Shown here: positions 1-7,200 of the stretch, one piece after another
How positions within the stretch are numbered: the first letter of the stretch is position 1
Layout: each line of letters begins with the position of its first letter
Assembly (NCBI GenBank): GCA_964396595.1
Contig: CAYNFR010000057.1
Location: 1 to 7,533 of the forward strand
DNA length: 7,533 bases
Direction: 5' to 3'
Source of the DNA: CAYNFR01 sp964396595
Lineage (GTDB): Bacteria; Bacteroidota; Bacteroidia; Chitinophagales; Saprospiraceae
The notes under the pieces: generated by a model
What the model saw: the letters and a program-made list of their open reading frames with translations, nothing else
Databases searched by the model: none
What the model was told of the DNA's origin: nothing
Position numbers and translations under genes: made by a program

Positions 1-3
1 ATC

Positions 4-168
4 ATGTTTACATCGCGCAAACAAATCGCCCATGACCTGGGTATCTCCGAAAAAACATTAAGAAGAAGGCTATCCGAGTCAGGTATCATGCTAAGCTCCG
101 GATTGCTCAGCGAAGCTGAGCAATCCAATATAATCACCTATCTCAGCGGACAAAAGCGGACACCTTGA
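4..168 (+). CDS. Small helix-turn-helix protein (whole, or C-terminal end)
   Basis: The frame is open from base 1. Its first ATG, at base 4, gives 54 residues ending in TGA. Residues 4-20 (SRKQIAHDLGISEKTLRRR) have the spacing of a helix-turn-helix: a first helix RKQIAHDLG, a turn at GIS, and a basic recognition helix EKTLRRRL. The tail (SSGLLSEAEQSNIITYL) resembles the 'GLLS..EQ..I...L' ending I recall from short DNA-binding proteins of Bacteroidota. The likely role is DNA binding, perhaps as a transcription regulator; no target can be named. Because the frame reaches the window edge, this may instead be the C-terminus of a longer protein. The segment coding for residues 33-41 also forms a perfect hairpin (listed separately). 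The next gene starts 146 bp downstream, so they may not share a transcript. Confidence 0.6.
   Translation: MFTSRKQIAHDLGISEKTLRRRLSESGIMLSSGLLSEAEQSNIITYLSGQKRTP
100..126. repeat. Perfect inverted repeat with GCGAAGC core
   Basis: GGATTGCTCAGC (100-111) and GCTGAGCAATCC (115-126) are exact reverse complements around the triloop GAA. This gives a 12-bp perfect stem whose tip, GCGAAGC, is a known exceptionally stable single-stranded DNA mini-hairpin. It lies inside the HTH reading frame about 40 bp before its stop. No T-tract follows (ATATAATC), so it does not look like an intrinsic terminator. It could be a protein-binding palindrome, a REP-like dispersed element or an mRNA stability hairpin. 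Confidence 0.75.
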
Positions 169-177
169 GTAAAAGAC

Positions 178-208
178 TTGGTTTTGTAGTTTGGCAAGGG
201 TAATTTTA
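178..208 (+). promoter_or_regulatory. Possible Bacteroidota-type promoter for the peptide/propeller operon
   Basis: TTG at 178-180 is followed after 20 bp by TAATTTTA (201-208), one mismatch from the Bacteroidota -7 consensus TAnnTTTG. The putative -7 lies inside a short inverted repeat, GGTAA-TT-TTACC (199-210), which could be an operator. The predicted 5' leader would be about 100 nt before the ATG at 315. The motifs are short and could occur by chance in AT-rich DNA. Confidence 0.25.
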
Positions 209-217
209 CCTCGATTC

Positions 218-289
218 ATGAGTCAATCTCTTATTTCCAAAAGTGGGAGTATGAAAAAAGGAGGTTCCGAAAATCCTTTGAGAGAGTAG
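218..289 (+). CDS. Possible 23-aa leader ORF
   Basis: ATG at 218 opens a 23-codon frame ending in TAG at 287-289, with a second in-frame ATG at 251 (peptide MKKGGSENPLRE). It lies in the leader between the putative promoter and the first Cys peptide, 25 bp before that gene's ATG. The mRNA also contains an AAAGGA/TCCTTT hairpin (257-262 with 274-279). There is no signal peptide and no recognisable domain. It might be a regulatory upstream ORF, but an ORF this short is expected by chance and support is weak. Confidence 0.15.
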   Translation: MSQSLISKSGSMKKGGSENPLRE

Positions 290-314
290 GAGAGAATTTA
301 TTAATTAATTAAAT

Positions 315-500
315 ATGAAAATAGTATATTCTGTACTTATTGTAATCTTTTTTAGTTTGCACATAGGTACACAACCCTCCCTGGGAGGTGATAATTTTAC
401 AGGAGTATGTGCGCCAAGAGTTGGTAACAATTCGCATGCATGTGTTTTAATAAGTGGGACGTTAAATTGCAACACGGATAGTGATTGTGTCATCGGATAA
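315..500 (+). CDS. Small exported Cys peptide, copy 1 (NVEALA-like context)
   Basis: A 61-aa protein. Residues 1-18 (MK then a hydrophobic run IVYSVLIVIFFSLHIG) form a signal peptide or membrane anchor. The remainder is small and polar, with Cys at 32, 43, 52 and 58. It shares the pattern C-A-x8-A-C-V-x3-G-T-x2-C-x-T with the next gene, so the two are paralogues. The start is preceded by TTAATTAATTAAAT, an A/T-rich context typical of Bacteroidota initiation, with no Shine-Dalgarno. Small exported peptides in front of envelope propeller proteins are known in Bacteroidota (the NVEALA family). The NVEALA signature itself is not visible, so only size, export signal, Cys content and position support that comparison. 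A GG at residues 24-25 follows a hydrophobic segment rather than a classic double-glycine leader. The molecular role is unknown. Confidence 0.7.
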   Translation: MKIVYSVLIVIFFSLHIGTQPSLGGDNFTGVCAPRVGNNSHACVLISGTLNCNTDSDCVIG

Positions 501-528
501 TGAAATTATTAACATAAAATGAATTGTT

Positions 529-735
529 ATGAGAAAAAATCTAATTAATCTAATAGCTATTGGCCTGTGTATTGGGACAGTGTTTTATTTGTCGAGCCAG
601 ATTACTATTGAGTTTTGCAAAAGAGGAGACATTGGTCATTGCGCAGTAAAAGCTGATGGATCTGGATTTGCTTGTGTGACAGCGGAAGGCACGAAGGACT
701 GTAAAACATCCTTTTTCAAGCAAATAAGTCTATGA
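529..735 (+). CDS. Small exported Cys peptide, copy 2
   Basis: A 68-aa protein. MRKN followed by a hydrophobic segment (about residues 5-23, LINLIAIGLCIGTVFYLSS) indicates export or membrane anchoring. The mature part has Cys at 30, 38, 49 and 58. The last three match Cys 32, 43 and 52 of the upstream peptide with identical spacing (11 and 9 residues) and the same C-A...A-C-V...G-T..C-x-T pattern, nine identities over 23 positions. Outside this block the two sequences differ freely, as expected for diverged tandem duplicates whose cysteines are under selection. The gene starts 28 bp after copy 1. Its TGA overlaps the next ATG (ATGA, 732-735), so translation of the propeller gene is probably coupled to it. 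Function is unknown. Confidence 0.7.
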   Translation: MRKNLINLIAIGLCIGTVFYLSSQITIEFCKRGDIGHCAVKADGSGFACVTAEGTKDCKTSFFKQISL

Positions 736-1829
736 AGCATTTTATTATTATCGTGTGTTTATTATTGATTAAAAGTGAAGCTGTAGGTCAGAGTATCCGA
801 TATTATGATGATGCATTAAAATTGTCTTTGGACAAAGATGTGGGTTATCACAATTCTGGTATGGCCTATCTGGAGGATGATAAGGATATAATGTTCTATA
901 TTCTATATAAACACGAAGTAATAAAATATGAATTTAACTCTAGATATGAAGTAATACGGAAGAGCAGAATATCTCTGAACAGAGAAGGGTCTAATGGGGT
1001 TGGGGATTTAGATCTTGAAGGATTGACGGTGATAAATTCTAACCATTTTCTACTTTATTCATACTGGGGTAAGATGTTGATTCATCTTGATTCTTTGGGC
1101 TCAGTAATTGATCGAAATGAGTTGCGAAGAGATGGTGAAAATTATCCGGTGCTTAGAACTAGTAACAGTCAACCTATAGTAGTAACAAACAAGGGTTACT
1201 ATATCGGAAGTCATCTTTACAAGACAATGGCACCGGATATATTACTTCCTCCAATTGGTTTTTATGACAAATGGAATGATACTCTTGTATTTGTAGGTCA
1301 GTATCCTTATAAAACATTCGAGGGAAGTTGGGGTGTTTCTAATATTAGCTATATTGATAAACTAAATACGGAAGACATCCTTATCAGTAGTTCAATTTCT
1401 GATTCTTTACATGTGATCAGAGGAAATAAGATTGAGCGATTTCTAGCAAGGTCTAAATATGTCGACCCACCCAATCCGATTAGTCCTAGTTATGATTATG
1501 ACATTGGTTCTGATCGCGACAAGTTTCATAGGCATACCTTGAATGGACAATATTATTTAGTGAAATATGACAGGTGGCGTAAACTGATATATAGATTTGT
1601 TATTCTAAATAGAACACTTGAGGATTTTGGGCGAATGATAGAGCCCGTATTTTCGCTTATCGTTCTCAATAGTAACTTTGAGGTATTGGGAGAATTTTTG
1701 CTACCTAAAGGTCTCTATCCTAAAGATTCCTTTATAAACAGGGAAGGGTTTTTTCTGTTAGACAAAAACAAGTATAATAAAGTATCTGATGAGTTCCTAT
1801 CCTTCACATTATTGGAAATTTGTGATTAG
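732..1829 (+). CDS. Exported protein, probable DUF4221-like beta-propeller
   Basis: A 365-aa protein. MKHFIIIVCLLLIKSEAVGQ is a signal peptide with probable signal peptidase I cleavage near residue 19-20; Cys9 is not in a lipobox. The rest is made of short hydrophobic beta-strand-like stretches with turn residues. Residues 84-91 (REGSNGVG) resemble the 'EGPNGVG' element I associate with DUF4221 and related 6-bladed propeller proteins of Bacteroidota. It is followed by a strand pattern (LTVINSNHFLLYS, KMLIHLDSLGSVIDRN) typical of propeller blades, and the length matches that family. Family assignment is from recalled patterns, not a search. The start is fixed by the ATGA overlap with the upstream peptide gene. 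It probably acts in the periplasm or at the cell surface; whether it binds the co-encoded peptides is inference. The next gene starts before or 10 bp after its stop. Confidence 0.6.
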   Translation: MKHFIIIVCLLLIKSEAVGQSIRYYDDALKLSLDKDVGYHNSGMAYLEDDKDIMFYILYKHEVIKYEFNSRYEVIRKSRISLNREGSNGVGDLDLEGLTVINSNHFLLYSYWGKMLIHLDSLGSVIDRNELRRDGENYPVLRTSNSQPIVVTNKGYYIGSHLYKTMAPDILLPPIGFYDKWNDTLVFVGQYPYKTFEGSWGVSNISYIDKLNTEDILISSSISDSLHVIRGNKIERFLARSKYVDPPNPISPSYDYDIGSDRDKFHRHTLNGQYYLVKYDRWRKLIYRFVILNRTLEDFGRMIEPVFSLIVLNSNFEVLGEFLLPKGLYPKDSFINREGFFLLDKNKYNKVSDEFLSFTLLEICD

Positions 1830-1839
1830 TAGAATACAT

Positions 1840-2270
1840 ATGTTTTTGTTTATCCTATTCTTAGGATGTGGAGATAAATCTATGTATAATTGCACAATTA
1901 AGTTATCTCGATTTATGAATTTACAGACAATTGAGAACGCATTTATCATTCCATGGAGTGGTTGCGGTGCATGTAATCATGCGAGCTTTGAGATTCTGAA
2001 TAGCAATATTGACTTTTCAAGAACTGGTTTGATATTCACAAGATATGATGACAAAAAGTTAGTTAAAAATTTGTTTCTCAGGAAGAGCTTTTGAAGAGGT
2101 TTAAGTATGTCATCATGGATGATGAAAATGATTTTTTTTATTTCACTGAGTTGAATGAAAGGCCATTATTTATTAATATAGTTAAAGGCAGTAGTGTAAA
2201 TATTCGTGAAATAGGCGAAATCGACTATTTCACTATTTTATTTGAGTTTAAATCGTTAAGTAATGAGTAG
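1840..2270 (+). CDS. Thioredoxin-like CGAC putative lipoprotein, frameshifted
   Basis: The first reading frame (84 aa from ATG 1840) ends at TGA 2092-2094. An adjoining -1 frame then continues coherently (VSQEELLKRF KYVIMDDEND, then FFYFTELNERPLFINIVKG) to TAG 2268-2270, giving about 143 aa in total. The N-terminus FLFILFLGCGDKS is a hydrophobic stretch with a marginal lipobox. IIPWSGCGACNHASFEIL has the hydrophobic strand followed by CxxC at a helix start expected of a thioredoxin-fold redox site. GTG at 1822 is an alternative start that adds MISRIH, supplies the basic residue a signal peptide wants, and overlaps the propeller stop. The true end at 2270 overlaps the next gene's ATG (ATGAGTAG), which supports the downstream frame as real coding sequence. 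The break may be a lost A in an A-run or a programmed -1 shift. The likely role is thiol-disulfide exchange in the envelope; the partner is unknown. Confidence 0.6.
2067..2073 (+). other. Slippery heptamer AAATTTG at the frame change
   Basis: A-AAT-TTG in the upstream frame fits the X-XXY-YYZ pattern for -1 frameshifting (re-pairing as AAA-TTT). The downstream frame has a TAA at 2064-2066 and the upstream frame stops at 2092-2094, so any shift must fall between these bases, exactly where the heptamer lies. No strong downstream stem is visible within 10 nt, and there is no upstream Shine-Dalgarno. A simple one-base deletion in the A5 run is an equally good explanation. Confidence 0.3.
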
Positions 2271-2625
2271 GTATTTGACAATAGCATGGTATTCAGTTAT
2301 AGTTTTTTGTCATACATCGCTCTTTAGTCAATGTGATGTGTCTTACAATAATATTATTTATATCGATTCCGTGTATAATGATCATTTATTTGTAAAAATT
2401 GAAAATTGTAAAATTGATTCTTTTCTAGCACAAGTGTTTACCAAGTATGGTGAAGAAATAATTACCAGTAGGGATATAGATTTTAAATGGTATCCCGACA
2501 GGATCCTGTCAGAGAAGATATTACCACAGCCTCAGTATATGCTTAGTATAGTTATGTCGGATAGTCTGACTGGCAGACAATTTTTTGGTGGTGATGTAAG
2601 CGTATTTTTCGAACGAAAAAGGTGA
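2263..2625 (+). CDS. Exported 120-aa protein of unknown function
   Basis: I do not recognise this family. Residues 1-23 (MSRYLTIAWY then SVIVFCHTSLFSQ) are a signal peptide, with likely cleavage after FSQ. The mature part of about 97 residues has two cysteines (C24 and C49) and alternating hydrophobic/polar strands (NNIIYIDSV, HLFVKIENC, SFLAQVFTKYG, QYMLSIVMSD), suggesting a small all-beta or alpha/beta domain. The start is set by the 8-base overlap ATGAGTAG with the end of the redox gene, pointing to translational coupling. It is the last gene of the operon. A weak hairpin with a T-run follows about 20 bp later. Export plus operon membership suggests the same envelope process as its neighbours; no catalytic motif is visible. 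Confidence 0.6.
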   Translation: MSRYLTIAWYSVIVFCHTSLFSQCDVSYNNIIYIDSVYNDHLFVKIENCKIDSFLAQVFTKYGEEIITSRDIDFKWYPDRILSEKILPQPQYMLSIVMSDSLTGRQFFGGDVSVFFERKR

Positions 2626-2645
2626 CAGAATGTCAATCGATGGAT

Positions 2646-2675
2646 ACATCAGAATTATATCAGAATGATGTTTTT
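2646..2675 (+). terminator. Weak candidate terminator of the operon
   Basis: ACATCA (2646-2651) and TGATGT (2666-2671) are perfect complements around a 14-nt loop, followed by TTTTT (2671-2675). The position, 21 bp after the last operon stop, is right for a terminator. The stem is short and AT-rich, so it would be weak. A second small stem, TGACA-GAA-TGTCA (2623-2635), begins on the stop codon itself. Confidence 0.25.
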
Positions 2676-2834
2676 AAAGCAAGGATCAAACTGAGCCATC
2701 AATGAATAGTCTGTGACTAATGGCTAGTAATCATTTTTATTTTTAATTTAGGAATATTTAGTTTGTACTTTGTAATTCTGTTGATTTGTCGTGATAATAT
2801 AAGAAGGGTCATTAGTAGTGATTTGGACTCTTGT

Positions 2835-2859
2835 ATATACACGGCTATCGCCTGTATAT
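2835..2859. repeat. Bulged stem-loop in gene-free region
   Basis: ATATACA (2835-2841) pairs with TGTATAT (2853-2859), and GGC (2843-2845) with GCC (2850-2852). The loop is TATC and C2842 is a single-base bulge, for ten base pairs in all. No T-tract follows. It is more GC-rich at the tip than its surroundings. It could be a small RNA hairpin or a protein site. Confidence 0.4.
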
Positions 2860-3013
2860 GGATCATGCCTAGTCAGAATGAATAATCTGGACGGTTTATC
2901 AATCCTTTAAGCTGGATGCATATTAACAAAGGCACATCATGGCCACAGACCTATACTCACTAGCCTATAAGATCTAATCAATGATTCTGATTGTATTAAT
3001 GATCAGATGAGCA

Positions 3014-3041
3014 TTGGCGTTTAAACAATAGTCTACACTTG
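3014..3041 (+). promoter_or_regulatory. Possible promoter of the lipoprotein pseudogene
   Basis: TTG (3014-3016), a 17-bp spacer and TACACTTG (3034-3041, one mismatch from TAnnTTTG) resemble a Bacteroidota promoter about 30 bp ahead of the relic ATG at 3070. The spacer contains the palindrome GTTTAAAC. This is suggestive only. Confidence 0.25.
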
Positions 3042-3069
3042 TTTGATCACCTTTAAAATAATGTAAGAC

Positions 3070-4103
3070 ATGAAAATACTAGATTATTATTTTTTCTTCT
3101 GCTCCTATCTTGTGGAAAGGAATCCGCAAACTACAAGAATGGTAATCCAGTCAATGTCAAGATTCCGAATGTCTAGATTATCAACGGGGTTTCGTATGTG
3201 AATGTAATGTCCGATTCCATTGAGTATCCTGACCTATATATTTCTTTAAGGAGAAAATATTGATTGCGGATCGACAAGCAAGCAAGGATTTACATATACT
3301 CCACTCATATTCATTAAAATTAGAATCATCGATCATCAACAATGGCGAAGGCCCTAATGAATTATTAAATATATGGGCATGCTCACAGAATGTGGACGGT
3401 CTTCTAGTCATTACTGAGACGACAGATGGAGTAGTATTGATACAAGACAGATCAATAATAACAGGCAAGGCAGATGAGCTTACAATATATCGGAATAAGG
3501 AGGTAGATAGGATTATCAGATCAACATTCATTAACAACAAATTCTATTATACTAAAAAGGGACAATGGTTACTGTATGAAAGTTCTTCAGGTATGGATCG
3601 AGAAACAGCTCATTGCGAAATACGACTCTTAAGCTCGTTCAAAAGAGGTTGTTGTGCCTAGCTATTACGAATTCTGTAACCATTATATAGTTTCTCCAGG
3701 TAAAAAGGTCATCATGCAATATCGATGAAATTATTTAATTGATATATTTAGTACTGAGAATAAACAGTGCTATTCATTACTATATGCTAATAATATTGCC
3801 CTGGTTTTCGACATGTCAAATGGGAATGTCAGTTCTGGAATTGGAGAAGCCATATCTCGTGTCACGAATGTCACCACTAACTCTGAAAATGATTATTTAC
3901 TTTATTCGGAAAATGTTTTTATGCCTGCTACTGAAGCCGCCATCGAAGGAAAGATCATAATACGTATAAATCTAGAGGGAAGGATTGACAAAATATTTGA
4001 ATTGATCAAATCATTGGTAAGTATCACCATTACAGACACACAAGAGCTTATAGGTTTTAAGTTTAATGAAGAAGCACGATATCTTTACAAATGTAATCTT
4101 TGA
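3070..4103 (+). pseudogene. Decayed 6-bladed beta-propeller lipoprotein (BF3164/TolB-like)
   Basis: Reading across frames reconstructs one protein of about 344 codons. ATG 3070 gives MKIL. After a one-base shift near 3081 comes a hydrophobic signal with a clear lipobox, LLLLSCGKES (to about 3125). The frame is stopped by TAG 3174-3176 but continues (IINGVSYVNVMSDSIEYPD) to about 3245. A second shift enters the frame coding for EKILIADRQ and GEGPNE (3344-3361), the motif typical of Bacteroidota propeller lipoproteins of the BF3164 kind. A third frame change between about 3600 and 3660 restores the frame coding for EVVVPSYYEF, interrupted by TGA 3726-3728. That frame then runs openly (NYLIDIFSTE, IALVFDMSNG, LIGFKFNEEA) to the normal-looking end LYKCNL at TGA 4101-4103. 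Three indels and at least two stops indicate real decay rather than sequencing noise. When intact it would have been an outer-membrane-anchored propeller, the same general class as the protein at 732-1829. The family name comes from motif recall. Confidence 0.75.
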
Positions 4104-4149
4104 GTCCTACACTTGAGCATTCTGTATATCACCCCTTGAGAGCGATGTA

Positions 4150-4245
4150 ATGAATCGTTTCGAAGATTTACAATGGGTAAGGCAGCGGATTTTTAAGGAG
4201 GGGATGACACCCAAAGTATTTACTCTCTTATTTGGCGGAGTTTAA
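4150..4245 (+). CDS. Possible 31-aa ORF or gene remnant between convergent genes
   Basis: ATG 4150 opens a 31-codon frame to TAA 4243-4245 (MNRFEDLQWVRQRIFKEG and then MTPKVFTLLFGGV). The frame is open from 4117. Its composition (acidic, basic and aromatic residues in a helix-like pattern) looks more protein-like than random AT-rich DNA, so it may be the 3' relic of a lost gene. It overlaps the end of the RND gene tail to tail by 18 bp. No family recognised. No clear bidirectional terminator was found in the 124-bp gap at 4104-4227. Confidence 0.2.
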   Translation: MNRFEDLQWVRQRIFKEGMTPKVFTLLFGGV

Positions 4246-7200
4246 AAATAAAGGAACTACAAATAGAAGTACTAAAATCGAAAAGACAAGACCACCGATG
4301 GTTCCGACAGCTAATGAAAACCAAAAAACTTCATCGCGACCATGGAGCGTAAAGGGAATTAAGCCTACCGCTGTCGAGGCGATACTAAGATATATCGGCG
4401 AACTTTTATGCCGGAAAGCACGCGCATACGCGCGTACGCCCCGCAGATGCGGAAATGATCCCACTAATCTATTATAGTCAGATAATAATAAAATGATAGA
4501 ATTGACCGCCAAGCCACTTACTAAAATAAACGAAGTATAGCCCCCTTGATCAAAGGGAAAATCAAAATAGTAAAAAGTGCCGAATATACCTATGTACGAA
4601 AGTGGAATCAATATCACCACCAGAGCGCCCATAATTAAGGATTCAAAGTGTATTGTACAAATAACAAATATCAGAATGATGATCAGTATAACGAGTGAAT
4701 ATTGGGTTTTTGCCTTGGAAGCGAAGAAACTCCAAGTGGTCTGTTGAAGACTATAGCCCAGAGGTAAGGTAGGTATAAAGGCGGTCATACATTCGTCGAG
4801 GTATTTCTGACCGAATCGACCACTACCCGTATATTCAAATTCGATTTTTTGAATATAGCTCTGATCTTCTTTGTGAATACTTTGAGATACTTTGCTTTTA
4901 TTCATCAGGATGGTTCGGTTCAATAGATATTGTGAACTATCTCTATATAGTGTTTTATTTAACAAGCCCCATTTGTCTTGTTTTGTCAGCTGGTGAGGCT
5001 TCATTACGATTGCCAGATTATCTTGATTTTGACCTATTCGGAAGCGACGTTGATTGAAATCATCAAGCAATGCGTAAAGCGTCTGTGTTGTCAAATTTTC
5101 ATCACCTGATACGAGATTATTTCGTTTCACTTCCCATTGATACAGGTCTTTTTCATAATAGTTGAGATTTGCATTTTTATTAACTTCCTGAACGCGAGGA
5201 TGAACTAACAGAAGTGTAGCGAACTCCTCTGCGAGCAATGCCATGCGATCTTTATTGTATCCTTTGAGCAGTACATTAAAGCTTGGTATTGAGTTGCCGG
5301 AAGCATTGCTAAAGCCTTTTCCGACGCCATAAATACGCCATGTTACACCACCGAGGTCTATGGCGAACCCTTCAAGCCGCGATTTTAAAAGATAGGGAAA
5401 TGATGAAGGCGTTTTTTTATTAAAAGTAATTGAAATTTGGGCATATTGCCCAGAGGTGATTTGGGTAATATAGCTTTCAAGTTCGGTGTCATATTGTTGC
5501 AGATAAGATTCTATTCTGATCATTACATCGTTCATTTGTTCGATGGTACTTCCTAGGGGTAAGGCAGCGTTGACGTTGAGCTTAGTCTGTTCTGCAGTGC
5601 GATATGAGCTGCCTTCATAGACATACAGGGAAAATAGTCGTAGTGTACCCCCTAGAGCGCGATTGACCCATGGTTTTATATTTTCGATATAGTAATCAGT
5701 TCCGAAGCTTTTGTTATACCAATCTTGGTTTTTGAAAGAGTTAGGCAGATAAAATACGGGAAACCCAAACAGTAGCAATACACCGACAATGAATATTGGC
5801 CGTCTAGGCCTCATCCATGTTAAAATGCTGAGATAGCTTTTATTGATGCGGCGTAGTAAAGATTTTCTTTTAAAAAAATGACTTTGCTCGGCTGTACGGA
5901 CATGTCCTAGCTGGGTGATCAATGCGGGGACGACAGCGTAACACACTACCAAGGACAAGGCCAAGTTGATGCCCAGCACTTTGGCAAAATCGATAAGAGA
6001 TAGTTTTAATTGATCTGGCAATAAAAAGACGATTACGAGAGAAGAGAGGGTGGTCAAGGTGGAGCTCACTATAGCAGGATACACGGCGAGGTTGCCTCTC
6101 CGCTGATAGTGATGCGAGACGACTATACTATTATCAATGATGATCCCGAATGATATCGTGATGGCTGCTAGCGCGTATAGATTGATCTGGATTGCAAATA
6201 ATCGATAGGCTATCAAGGCTAGCCCAATATTGACGATTAGACTGACGAAGATGATAAATAGATCGCGCAATGAACGGTAAATCATGATGACGAATAGGGC
6301 TAATAAGCCCAATGACCACCAGGTGCGATCTCTGATTTTTCCTAGTTCATCCCTGATGTAATCTGTCGTATCGTAATCAAGGTGTAAATCATAGCCGGCA
6401 GGGAGACTTTCACGGACTTCGTTAATACGCTTGTGAATATTTTCAGCAAGTTCCAGTTGATTTGCGCTGCCATGTGGGATGAAGTTTAGTCTTATGCTAT
6501 TCTTACCATTGATGCGATAGTAGCGAGTAGGATCACCTTCTTCTAGGCGAATATCTATCAGCGAAGCTATAGGCAGTACCTCACCGGCAGTGCTCTTGAT
6601 CAACCTTTGTTTAATATTGTCTAGTCGGTCAGGTGTCGAACGCACGTATAGGGATTCCTCACCGAGTCTATGATAGGCGAATGTTTCTGACCTTAGCTCC
6701 AGCTGGATCAATTCCGCTATCATGTCCGGAGAAACGCCATAGGCAGCGCATTTATGTGTATCGAAGCGAATGACCCACTGAGATTCTTGACGCCCCACCA
6801 GTTCTATGCGCTCAAGAAAAGGTATGGCACTCAATGAGGGAATAAGTCTATCGCGACAATAGTCATATATCTGCTCTTGGGATCGAGGCGCCAATAGACT
6901 ATAGCTGATGATGACAGGATCAATAGCTTTCTGATTGGCATCATTGAGCGTTACGGTAGGAAAGGGTATCTCAACAGGAAACCTGGGATAGAGCTCCCTG
7001 ATTTTTGTGGCAATCTCGTAGCGCAAAAATGCGATATCCGTTCCCTTTGCTATGTCGGCGACGATATAGCCTCCTTGATGACGTGAGACGGATTTAAGCT
7101 TATCAATTCCCTCAATAAGACTGAGTTGCGCTTCGAGTGGCGTAGTGATAACTCGTTCGACTTGCTCCGGATCTGCACGTGGATACGAATAGTTGATGCG

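Larger units (their letters stand above)
2626..3069. other. Gene-free AT-rich stretch with hairpins
   Basis: No frame on either strand gives a convincing protein over these 444 bases. The stretch contains the terminator candidate at 2646, a bulged hairpin at 2835-2859, an imperfect inverted repeat at 2972-3008 (about 12 of 15 positions paired, one of them G-T, around CTGATTG), the 8-bp palindrome GTTTAAAC at 3019-3026, and a promoter candidate at 3014-3041 just upstream of the pseudogene. It could be decayed coding DNA, since the following gene is itself a relic, but no remnant was recognised. Confidence 0.5.

Noticed and set aside
258..264. AAGGAGG, a perfect Shine-Dalgarno-like sequence
   Set aside because: The next start with a real gene (315) is 50 bases away, and Bacteroidota seldom use Shine-Dalgarno initiation; it lies inside the tiny leader frame.
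384..389. GG at residues 24-25 of the first peptide as a double-glycine bacteriocin leader
   Set aside because: The preceding segment is a hydrophobic signal-like stretch, not the polar leader with conserved acidic/hydrophobic positions seen in double-glycine peptides, and no peptidase-containing ABC exporter is present.
2111..2124. CATCATGGATGATG inverted repeat as frameshift-stimulating stem
   Set aside because: It begins about 38 nt after the slippery site, too far, and only about five pairs can form.
3181..3540. 119-aa minus-strand ORF
   Set aside because: It is antisense to the propeller relic, whose plus-strand frame carries the recognisable GEGPNE motif and lipoprotein layout.
3739..3960. 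73-aa plus-strand ORF
   Set aside because: Out of frame with the relic's last segment, which reads coherently to 4103; this one has no recognisable features.
4420..4435. ACGCGC-ATAC-GCGCGT stem, locally GC-rich
   Set aside because: It is explained by arginine/alanine codons (RAYARAF) in the cytoplasmic loop of the RND gene and has no T-tract or other signal.
4232..4477. 81-aa plus-strand ORF
   Set aside because: It is the complement of the conserved C-terminal membrane segments of the RND permease.
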